Assembly: GCA_002332795.1 (NCBI GenBank)
Contig: DDBP01000266.1
Location: 1 to 5,362, forward strand
DNA length: 5,362 bases
Direction of reading: 5' to 3'
DNA from: Anaerolineales bacterium UBA2029
Lineage (GTDB): Bacteria > Chloroflexota > Anaerolineae > Aggregatilineales > Aggregatilineaceae
Within the stretch, counting starts at the first letter, position 1. Every line of letters starts with the position of its first letter. A program made the position numbers and the translations under genes. The notes under the pieces were generated by a model. It saw only the letters and a program-made list of their open reading frames with translations. It ran no database searches and was not told where the DNA came from. This document shows positions 1 to 4,269 of this stretch, one piece after another.

Positions 1-1
1 G

Positions 2-439
2 CGGCGGGCGGGTTACCGGCTGGTGGCCCTGGATCGCAGTCCGGCCATGGGGCGCATTGCCCGTCACCGCCTGTTGCGCTGGGGCTGGCGTCCGGCGCTG
101 GTGCGGGCAGATGCCAGAGCGCTCCCTTTTGGTGCAGGGCAATTCGCCGCGGCGATCAGCACCTTTCCGACCGAGTTCATCGCCGATCCGGTCACGCTGG
201 CCGAAATACATCGCGCCTTGCAACCCGGCGGGCGGCTGGTGATTGTCCTGGGCGCGACGCTCACCGGTCGCAACGCGGCGGCACGCTCCCTGGAACTGGC
301 CTATCGGGTCACCGGTCAGCGCGGCCCCTGGGCGGCCCTGCTGGAAGTGCGGCTGAAGGCAGGGGGCTTCGCGCCGCGCCTGTTCGCCGAGACGTTGCCG
401 CGCAGCGTGGTATGGGTGTGCGTGGCAGACAAGCGCTGA
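2..439 (+). CDS. Class I SAM-dependent methyltransferase, C-terminal part (5' end outside window)
   Basis: The reading frame is open from the left edge, so the protein starts upstream; 145 residues are visible. It reads as the second half of a UbiE/Methyltransf_11-type Rossmann fold. The strand-2 acidic motif LVALDRSPAM is at visible residues 7-16 (Asp11 would bind the ribose of SAM). ADARALPF at 36-43 is the adenine-contact loop after strand 3. A 'FAAAISTFPTEFI' strand 4 follows, and LQPGGRLVIVLG at about 74-85 is the usual post-IV turn and strand 5. The N-terminal GxGxG loop must lie before the window. An internal GTG at 23 is not the start, because it falls inside the strand-2 motif. The family methylates small molecules, lipids or proteins; nothing here names the substrate. 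There is no NPPY motif, so it is not a PrmC or N6-adenine type enzyme. It converges on the DUF1385 gene with 7 bases between stop codons. Confidence 0.85.
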   Translation, partial: RRAGYRLVALDRSPAMGRIARHRLLRWGWRPALVRADARALPFGAGQFAAAISTFPTEFIADPVTLAEIHRALQPGGRLVIVLGATLTGRNAAARSLELAYRVTGQRGPWAALLEVRLKAGGFAPRLFAETLPRSVVWVCVADKR

Positions 440-446
440 GAGCCGT

Positions 447-1514
447 TCAGTCGCCGCTCTCGCTCACGGCGGCTTCGGTGACGCGGGCCTCGGTCAGCGG
501 CACCTGCGCGCGCTCGGCGGCCAGCACGCGCTGCAGAGCAGCGATGCCCACTTCCAGCATCCCGTGATCTGGCTCGCGCGTGGTCAGGCTTTGCAGCGCC
601 AGGTTGGGGCGAACCAGCCAGCGAATCAGCCGGTTGTGCTGATGCCTGGCAGTGAAACGGATCGTCTCGTAGGCGATGCCGGCGATGGGCAGGATCAGCG
701 CCACGCGCGACAACAACAGCAGTGGGACGCTATCCGGGCGACCGGTGACGATGTGAATCAGCACGGAGAGCACGACCAGCGTCAGCAGGAAGGCTGTGCC
801 ACAGCGCGGGTGCTGAATGGGGTAGCGGGCGACGACGGCGGGCGTCAGTTCCGCGCCCGCTTCGTAGGCGTTGATCGTCTTGTGCTCCGCGCCGTGATAG
901 CCGAACAGCCGCCGGACATCCTGCATGAAGCCGATGGCCCAGATATAGCCGATGAGCAGGCTCAGCTTGATGACGCCTTCGATCAGGTCGGCGACCAGTT
1001 TGCTATCCAGACCGGTGAGCGACTTCACTGCTGCCGACGCGGCTGCCGGTAGCACGAAAAAGAGGCCGATGCCCAGCGCCAGCGAGACGACGACCAGCCC
1101 CATGCCCGCCGCGCCCTGCAGGGAGAAGTCAATATCCTCTTCTTCTTCCAGGGCCACGTCCGCCGACCACATCAGCGCGCTGGTGCCCAGGACCAGGGCA
1201 TCCCACAGCAAGACCAGTCCGCGCACGAAGGGCAGCCGCGCCAGCCGTCCTCGATAGAGCGCGGCATTGAGCGGCACCTCTTTGATGACGATGTTCTGCC
1301 TGGGATGGCGCACGGCGATAGCCGCCACATAGCGCCCGCGCATCATCACGCCCTCGATCACGGCCTGTCCACCGTACCAGTAGGCGGGTTGCTCCTGGGT
1401 TGGAGCGGCGGCCTCCTGCTGAGCGCGCGCCAGGGTCAGCGCGCCCGCGCGCAGGCCGAGCAGCAGCCTCTGCTGCAGGCGAGATCGAGAAAAGAGGCGA
1501 ATCGTTGCTGGCAT
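447..1514 (-). CDS. yqhQ: DUF1385 / YqhQ-family integral membrane protein
   Basis: This is a 355-residue protein of the conserved but uncharacterised DUF1385 family (COG3872, YqhQ, described as a predicted metal-dependent enzyme). Family signatures appear in order: YWYGGQAVIEGVMMRG at about 45-60; PFVRGLVLLWDAL at about 95-107; an acidic stretch near 122-127; hydrophobic segments at about 135-162 and 179-197; FGYHGAEHKTINAYE at about 204-218; HPRCGTAFLL at about 235-244 leading into hydrophobic segments near 240-256 and 265-283; and LTTREPD near 310-316. The His, Glu and Cys of the HGAEHKT and HPRCG blocks are plausible metal ligands (inference). ATG 1514 is preferred as start: GGGAGAG (1522-1528) sits 7 bases upstream, whereas GTG 1595 has no ribosome-binding site and would add 27 residues with no recognisable motif. 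The C-terminal 25-30 residues are a variable, mostly polar tail. In clostridia and relatives the family is often next to prmC/prfA; that context is not seen here. Confidence 0.92.
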   Translation of the reverse strand: MPATIRLFSRSRLQQRLLLGLRAGALTLARAQQEAAAPTQEQPAYWYGGQAVIEGVMMRGRYVAAIAVRHPRQNIVIKEVPLNAALYRGRLARLPFVRGLVLLWDALVLGTSALMWSADVALEEEEDIDFSLQGAAGMGLVVVSLALGIGLFFVLPAAASAAVKSLTGLDSKLVADLIEGVIKLSLLIGYIWAIGFMQDVRRLFGYHGAEHKTINAYEAGAELTPAVVARYPIQHPRCGTAFLLTLVVLSVLIHIVTGRPDSVPLLLLSRVALILPIAGIAYETIRFTARHQHNRLIRWLVRPNLALQSLTTREPDHGMLEVGIAALQRVLAAERAQVPLTEARVTEAAVSESGD

Positions 1515-1521
1515 GATGAGG

Positions 1522-1528
1522 CTCTCCC
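1522..1528 (-). promoter_or_regulatory. Ribosome-binding site deciding the DUF1385 start
   Basis: On the minus strand this reads GGGAGAG and lies 7 bases before ATG 1512-1514. The competing upstream GTG (1593-1595) is preceded by a pyrimidine/GC mix without a purine tract, so this site argues for the shorter 355-residue protein. Confidence 0.7.
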
Positions 1529-1555
1529 GCTGGAGTTGGACAATGCGCTGTGCAG

Positions 1556-1584
1556 ATTGTCGCTCACGGGGCGGGTCTTGGCAA
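1556..1584 (-). promoter_or_regulatory. Candidate promoter of the DUF1385 gene
   Basis: The minus strand shows TTGCCA (1579-1584), a 17-base spacer, then GACAAT (1556-1561), which matches the sigma-70 boxes at 5/6 and 4/6. Transcription would begin near 1549, giving a leader of about 35 bases before ATG 1514. It would also exclude the longer GTG start at 1595, in agreement with the ribosome-binding site. Such a match can arise by chance, so this is only a candidate. Confidence 0.35.
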
Positions 1585-1660
1585 GGCGAAGACACTCGTG
1601 GGCGCGTGCAAAATGTGTGGGGCAGTTGGCCGCGCTCTGCTGCTCCTCACCCCGTTCTCC

Positions 1661-1680
1661 CCTGCGACTGGCGTCGCAGG
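1661..1680. repeat. Perfect 8-bp inverted repeat (hairpin)
   Basis: CCTGCGAC (1661-1668) and GTCGCAGG (1673-1680) pair perfectly around a 4-base TGGC loop. Short C-rich and G-rich flanks (TCTCC before, GAGGGGA after) could lengthen the stem with bulges. There is no T-run on either side, so an intrinsic terminator is unlikely. It lies about 150 bases upstream of the DUF1385 start, in DNA with no supported gene. Its role is unknown; a dispersed palindromic repeat is one possibility. Confidence 0.6.
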
Positions 1681-1683
1681 CGA

Positions 1684-1766
1684 GGGGAAGCCACCTGCTG
1701 CCTGGGCACACCTGAGGAGTCTAGAGTCTAGAGTCTGGAGTCTGGAGTTGGGGAAGCTACCTGCTT
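1684..1766. repeat. Imperfect 17-bp direct repeat flanking the heptamer array
   Basis: GGGGAAGCCACCTGCTG (1684-1700) recurs as GGGGAAGCTACCTGCTT (1750-1766), 15 of 17 bases identical with starts 66 bases apart. The heptamer array (1717-1748) lies between the copies. The similarity continues weakly past each copy (GGGCACACC against GGACACTCC). This suggests a duplicated module whose middle was expanded by slippage, but two copies are too few to be certain. Confidence 0.5.
1717..1748. repeat. Short tandem repeat, 7-bp unit GAGTCT(A/G), about 4.6 copies
   Basis: The units are GAGTCTA at 1717-1723 and 1724-1730, GAGTCTG at 1731-1737 and 1738-1744, then a partial GAGT at 1745-1748. The seventh base separates the array into two A-type followed by two G-type units, as expected for stepwise slippage duplication. 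It lies in intergenic DNA, not inside a supported gene, so copy-number change would not shift a reading frame. No function is evident. Confidence 0.85.
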
Positions 1767-1868
1767 GGCTGGACACTCCCCTTCGCCCGCCGCGCGCTGA
1801 GGGGATGAGGGCCATCCGGCGCACCAAAGTCACTGACACCCAACAGCCCGCGGGCGCACCGTCTCGAT

Positions 1869-1882
1869 TGCTAGCGCTAACA
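1869..1882. promoter_or_regulatory. Upstream LacI-family-like operator (O-distal)
   Basis: TGCTAGCGCTAACA matches the perfect palindrome TGTTAGCGCTAACA at 13 of 14 bases, with a central TAGCGCTA that is itself fully symmetric. Central CG flanked by symmetric arms is the hallmark of LacI/GalR-family operators in sugar regulons; that the site belongs to this family is inference. It lies 163 bp (centre to centre) upstream of a matching site on the promoter. The shared 11-mer GCGCTAACAGA extends three bases beyond the common palindrome half in both copies. Confidence 0.55.
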
Positions 1883-1895
1883 GACCTGATCTCAG

Positions 1896-1940
1896 GGGGT
1901 GTGTTGGCATGGCCGATAGTGCGGAGCGTTGTAACACCCC
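1896..1940. repeat. Perfect 8-bp inverted repeat with 29-base spacer
   Basis: GGGGTGTT (1896-1903) is the exact reverse complement of AACACCCC (1933-1940). With small bulges the pairing could extend through AGG (1894-1896 side) and CCT (1942-1946 side). The element sits between the distal operator and the promoter, so it would not be in the operon transcript. It could be a cruciform or protein-binding site, or chance. No T-tract follows it. Confidence 0.35.
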
Positions 1941-1994
1941 TCCTGGAGCAGCCAATCGGTGTCATGATGGCATTACGGATTTCTGGCAGGGTGC

Positions 1995-2024
1995 TTGACT
2001 TGGTGGCCCAGACTGTCATATACT
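1995..2024 (+). promoter_or_regulatory. Main promoter of the sugar ABC operon (sigma-70 type)
   Basis: TTGACT (1995-2000) is followed after 18 bases by TATACT (2019-2024): 5/6 matches at both boxes. Transcription is expected to start near 2030-2032. An operator-like palindrome begins at 2032, so a bound repressor would cover the start site. The predicted leader to the GTG start of the ATPase gene is about 230 bases. No other plus-strand promoter in the gap scores as well at both boxes. Confidence 0.6.
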
Positions 2025-2031
2025 GCAATTA

Positions 2032-2045
2032 TGTTTGCGCTAACA
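2032..2045. promoter_or_regulatory. Promoter-proximal LacI-family-like operator (O-proximal)
   Basis: TGTTTGCGCTAACA matches TGTTAGCGCTAACA at 13 of 14 bases; only the fifth base breaks the symmetry. It starts about 8 bases after the -10 box, over the predicted +1, where LacI-type repressors commonly block initiation. With the distal site it forms a pair 163 bp apart. The cognate regulator gene is not in the window, and the inducer is unknown. Confidence 0.6.
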
Positions 2046-2106
2046 GAGTCTGCAGCCCGGCCCGATAATGTCGTTGTTACTGCAAAAGTCGTGAGTGTTG
2101 ACCGAA

Positions 2107-2135
2107 TTGACAAGTGACACTAGCGATCATAAGCT
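2107..2135 (+). promoter_or_regulatory. Possible second promoter inside the leader
   Basis: A perfect TTGACA (2107-2112) is followed after 17 bases by TAAGCT (2130-2135), which keeps only the first, second and last consensus bases of a -10 box. Transcription from here would avoid the proximal operator and give a leader of about 120 bases. The weak -10 makes it a candidate only. Confidence 0.3.
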
Positions 2136-2146
2136 AAGCGTATGTG

Positions 2147-2161
2147 ATATTTTCGAAATAT
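2147..2161. repeat. AT-rich inverted repeat in the operon leader
   Basis: ATATTT (2147-2152) and AAATAT (2156-2161) are reverse complements around a TCG loop; the centre also contains the 8-base palindrome TTTCGAAA (2151-2158). It stands out from the GC-rich surroundings. It lies in the leader RNA of the main promoter and just after the possible second promoter. It could be a regulator site or a weak hairpin. Confidence 0.4.
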
Positions 2162-2247
2162 GTTGAGACGTGGCAACAGTGCTCTCTTAGCGGGCGGTTC
2201 CACGCCACAGCTCACCCTCACCGCAGTCCTTTGAAAAAGTCATCCTC

Positions 2248-2253
2248 AGGAGG
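2248..2253 (+). promoter_or_regulatory. Ribosome-binding site deciding the ATPase start
   Basis: AGGAGG lies 7 bases before GTG 2261-2263. The same frame is open back to a GTG at 2144, but that start has no purine tract and would add 39 residues absent from this ATPase family. This site therefore fixes the start at 2261. Confidence 0.85.
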
Positions 2254-2260
2254 TTTTCGG

Positions 2261-3043
2261 GTGGTCGAAGAGTCAGTCCCTTATGCCTTGCGGATGGTCA
2301 ACATTGAGAAATATTTCGGCCCGGTGCACGCGCTGTCCAACATCAACCTGGAAGTTGGGCGCAACGAGATCGTCGGGTTGATCGGAGATAACGGCGCGGG
2401 CAAGTCCACCCTGGTCAAGATTCTCACCGGTGTATACCGCCCGACCAGCGGCGAGCTATACATCGCCGGGCGCAAAGTGGACTGGAACACCTACAACGTG
2501 CAGCGTGCGCACGAGTACGGCATCGAGACGGTGTACCAGGACAAGTCCCTCGGCGAGAAGCAAGCGTTGTGGCGCAACTTCTTCATCGGGCGGCAGATCA
2601 CCCGTCGGTTTGGCTTCATCAACGTCAAAGAGGAAAAGCGCATCGCCCAGGAAGTGATGCTCAACACCATTGGTTTTCGCGGCAAGGGCATCACCGTGGA
2701 TTCGACGGTGAGCAAGCTTTCCGGCGGCGAGCGGCAGGGCGTCGCCATCGGGCGGGCCATGTACTTTGAGGCGGAGTTGATCGTGCTGGACGAGCCGACC
2801 GTGGCTCTTTCGCTCAAAGAAGTGCGCAAGGTGATCAACTTCGTGCACCGCATCAAGGAAGGGGGCAAAGCCTGCATCTATATTTCACACGCCATTCAGG
2901 ATGTGTACGAAGTCGCCGATCGCTTCGTGGTGCTGGATCGCGGGGAGATCGTGGGCGATCTGCGCAAAGAAAACGTGTCTTTGAAGGATGTGGATGAGTT
3001 CCTGCTCTCCTATGCACACGGTTTGAAAGACAGACGCGAATGA
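2261..3043 (+). CDS. Sugar ABC importer ATPase, single-domain CUT2 type (FrcA-like)
   Basis: This 260-residue cytoplasmic ATPase should power sugar import with the downstream permease. All nucleotide-binding motifs are intact: Walker A GDNGAGKST at 42-50, Q-loop VYQD with Gln93, signature LSGGERQ at 153-159, Walker B LIVLDEPT at 173-180 with catalytic Glu178, and switch His210 in YISHAI. ALSLKE just after Walker B and the ETVYQD block are typical of CUT2 (ribose/xylose/fructose) ATPases. CUT2 ATPases such as RbsA, XylG and MglA are usually about 500 residues with two fused domains. This one stops after a single domain, as in FrcA, so two copies would be needed per transporter. The stop codon overlaps the permease start (ATGA), implying translational coupling. 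GTG 2261 is the start. The substrate cannot be read from the sequence. Confidence 0.93.
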   Translation: MVEESVPYALRMVNIEKYFGPVHALSNINLEVGRNEIVGLIGDNGAGKSTLVKILTGVYRPTSGELYIAGRKVDWNTYNVQRAHEYGIETVYQDKSLGEKQALWRNFFIGRQITRRFGFINVKEEKRIAQEVMLNTIGFRGKGITVDSTVSKLSGGERQGVAIGRAMYFEAELIVLDEPTVALSLKEVRKVINFVHRIKEGGKACIYISHAIQDVYEVADRFVVLDRGEIVGDLRKENVSLKDVDEFLLSYAHGLKDRRE

Positions 3044-4152
3044 TGAGGAAACTACGCTCCTTTATCCGATTCCTGGGCAAGATCGAAGGTCTGCCCGTGG
3101 CAGTGGTGTTCGTCCTGCTGATTGTCGTGTTCATCATCACCGCCCCCGATGTCTTCCTGAAGTGGCGTATCTACATGTCGTTCCTGCAGACGGTCGCTCC
3201 GCCGCTGATTCTCGGCCTGGGACTCACGTTCGTCATCACCGCGGGCGAGATCGATCTGAGCTTCCCGGCAGTGGTGGCGTTCTCTGGCTACGTTTTCACC
3301 TGGAGCTTCCGGACGTTCAGCGAAGGAATTGACGGCGCGCTGGCAACCCTGCTGGCGCTGGGCCTGGCTTTGATAGCAGGAGGAATAGTCGGCTACATCA
3401 ACGGGATTCTGGTGGCCAGAGTAGGCGTGCCCTCCATCATGGCGACGCTGGCCGCGCAATTCTTCTGGTATGGCGTCACCGTGCTGCTGGCAGGCGGCTT
3501 GCAGGCGGCGCTCAAGACCATCGAAGAAAATGCCGTCCATCAGGTTCTCACGGGGCGTATCTATGGCATCATCCCCAATCCGGAACGGGGTCGGATCGGC
3601 ATTCCCACTCAGGCGCTATGGGCGCTGGCGCTGGCTGTCTTCCTGTGGTTCATCCTCAACCGGCACAAGTTCGGCGAAGCGGTCATGTTCATTGGCGACA
3701 ACCCCAATGTAGCGCGGGTAATGGGCGTCAATGTGGAGGCGACGCGCATACAGCTTTTCACCATGATGGGCGTCATCGCCGCTTTTGCGGGAGTCATCCT
3801 CACCATGGAAATGCGCGTCTTCTATCCAACGCAGGGGCAGGGGATGCTGTTGCCGGTGATGGCCGCTGTCTTCATTGGCGGCACGTCCATCGCTGGCGGT
3901 GTCGGGTCTATCGTGGGCACGTTTTTTGGCTCGTACATCATCGGTTCGCTGGAAGCTGGCGTGGTGGCAACCGGCATCAGCGGGTTCTGGGTGCAGTTGG
4001 TGCAGGGCGTGGTGATGGGCGCGTCGGTAGTGCTCAATACCATCCTGGGACGCGGCGACCTGACCGCGCTCTCAGAACGGTTCCGGCACTGGGGACTGCC
4101 GATGCGTTCCAGCTATTCCAGAGAAGCGCTGCCACCCGAACAGGGTGACTGA
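3040..4152 (+). CDS. Sugar ABC importer permease, CUT2 type (RbsC/FrcC-like, BPD_transp_2)
   Basis: A 370-residue inner-membrane permease with about ten hydrophobic segments, near residues 18-36, 50-68, 72-90, 98-125, 130-152, 188-206, 238-256, 268-290, 292-312 and 314-335. Family landmarks are GLTFVITAGEIDLSFPAVVA at 61-80 (RbsC-type proteins usually read GGIDLS; here Glu70 replaces the second Gly), GDNPNVARVMGVNV at 219-232 (equivalent of GGNexAArlsGInv), and MAAVFIGGTSIAGGVGSIVG at 274-293. The length exceeds RbsC (about 320) mainly through a polar C-terminal tail of about 35 residues, plus a modest N-terminal extension. The start overlaps the ATPase stop by 4 bases; ATG 3043 directly follows and is an alternative. 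There is no strong ribosome-binding site, so translation probably depends on coupling. It should work as a homodimer with the ATPase and binding protein. Confidence 0.93.
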   Translation: MMRKLRSFIRFLGKIEGLPVAVVFVLLIVVFIITAPDVFLKWRIYMSFLQTVAPPLILGLGLTFVITAGEIDLSFPAVVAFSGYVFTWSFRTFSEGIDGALATLLALGLALIAGGIVGYINGILVARVGVPSIMATLAAQFFWYGVTVLLAGGLQAALKTIEENAVHQVLTGRIYGIIPNPERGRIGIPTQALWALALAVFLWFILNRHKFGEAVMFIGDNPNVARVMGVNVEATRIQLFTMMGVIAAFAGVILTMEMRVFYPTQGQGMLLPVMAAVFIGGTSIAGGVGSIVGTFFGSYIIGSLEAGVVATGISGFWVQLVQGVVMGASVVLNTILGRGDLTALSERFRHWGLPMRSSYSREALPPEQGD

Positions 4153-4175
4153 GCGTCCGCAGCGGGGTATGGCCG

Positions 4176-4188
4176 TCAGGTGGCCTGA
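4176..4188 (+). other. Small hairpin in the permease-binding protein spacer
   Basis: TCAGG (4176-4180) pairs with CCTGA (4184-4188) around a TGG loop. The 3' arm runs into the orphan AAAGGAGG. The 5-bp stem is weak; it could protect the downstream message end or mask the Shine-Dalgarno, or be chance. Confidence 0.3.
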
Positions 4189-4195
4189 AAGGAGG
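4188..4195 (+). promoter_or_regulatory. Orphan strong Shine-Dalgarno in the spacer
   Basis: AAAGGAGG is the best ribosome-binding sequence in the window, yet it is 74 bases from the binding-protein ATG, which has its own site. The nearest candidate start is GTG 4206, 10 bases on, opening a 15-codon frame. It may serve that leader, or act as a ribosome standby or mRNA-stabilising site. Confidence 0.5.
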
Positions 4196-4205
4196 CAAAT
4201 ATCGG

Positions 4206-4253
4206 GTGCCAGGTCAGGTTTCCATGCTCATTCGCCTTATATCGCTTGTCTAG
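4206..4253 (+). CDS. Possible 15-codon leader peptide upstream of the binding-protein gene
   Basis: Starting at GTG 4206, the frame encodes MPGQVSMLIRLISLV and ends at TAG 4251-4253. It is preceded by AAAGGAGG with a 10-base gap, slightly longer than ideal. Its stop lies 4 bases before the AAGGAG of the binding-protein gene, so ribosomes ending here would be placed near the next start. The peptide is hydrophobic and not obviously enriched in one codon, so classical amino-acid attenuation is unlikely. Translation is unproven; the frame is short enough to be accidental. Confidence 0.3.
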   Translation: MPGQVSMLIRLISLV

Positions 4254-4257
4254 AAAA

Positions 4258-4263
4258 AAGGAG
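4258..4263 (+). promoter_or_regulatory. Ribosome-binding site deciding the binding-protein start
   Basis: AAGGAG stands 6 bases before ATG 4270. It rules out an in-frame TTG at 4246, which lies upstream of this site and would place charged residues (SRKKEQK) before the normal signal peptide. Confidence 0.85.
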
Positions 4264-4269
4264 CAAAAA

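Larger units (their letters stand above)
1515..2260. other. 746-base intergenic control region between divergent genes
   Basis: The region separates the DUF1385 gene (reading left) from the sugar transporter operon (reading right). About 1515-1830 is GC-rich and repeat-bearing: a candidate minus-strand promoter, a hairpin, the heptamer array, the duplicated 17-mer, and a TCCCCT/AGGGGA pair at 1777-1782 and 1800-1805. About 1830-2250 is visibly richer in A and T and carries two operator-like palindromes, a strong promoter, a weaker second promoter and a leader of about 230 bases. Open frames crossing it run through the repeats and promoter, resemble no family I recognise, and have no convincing ribosome-binding site. 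I therefore call no gene here. Confidence 0.8.

Noticed and set aside
564..1052. 162-codon plus-strand open frame opposite the DUF1385 gene
   Set aside because: It is antisense to conserved motifs of a clear family member; the translation is rich in Gln, Asp and Arg with no domain.
1515..1595. 27-residue N-terminal extension of the DUF1385 protein from GTG 1595
   Set aside because: There is no Shine-Dalgarno before GTG 1595, whereas ATG 1514 has GGGAGAG at ideal spacing, and the extra residues match nothing in the family. A candidate promoter also lies inside the extension.
1550..2068. 172-codon plus-strand open frame in the large intergenic gap
   Set aside because: It crosses the hairpin, heptamer array, both operator-like sites and the main promoter. 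It resembles no family I recognise, lacks a good ribosome-binding site and has an erratic composition.
2114..2200. Further LacI-like half sites (TAGCG near 2121 and TTAGCG near 2187)
   Set aside because: Only one half of the palindrome matches; overall agreement is about 7-8 of 14 bases, which is near chance.
2144..2260. 39-residue N-terminal extension of the ABC ATPase from GTG 2144
   Set aside because: AGGAGG at 2248-2253 places the start at GTG 2261, and related ATPases begin just before the first strand of the domain.
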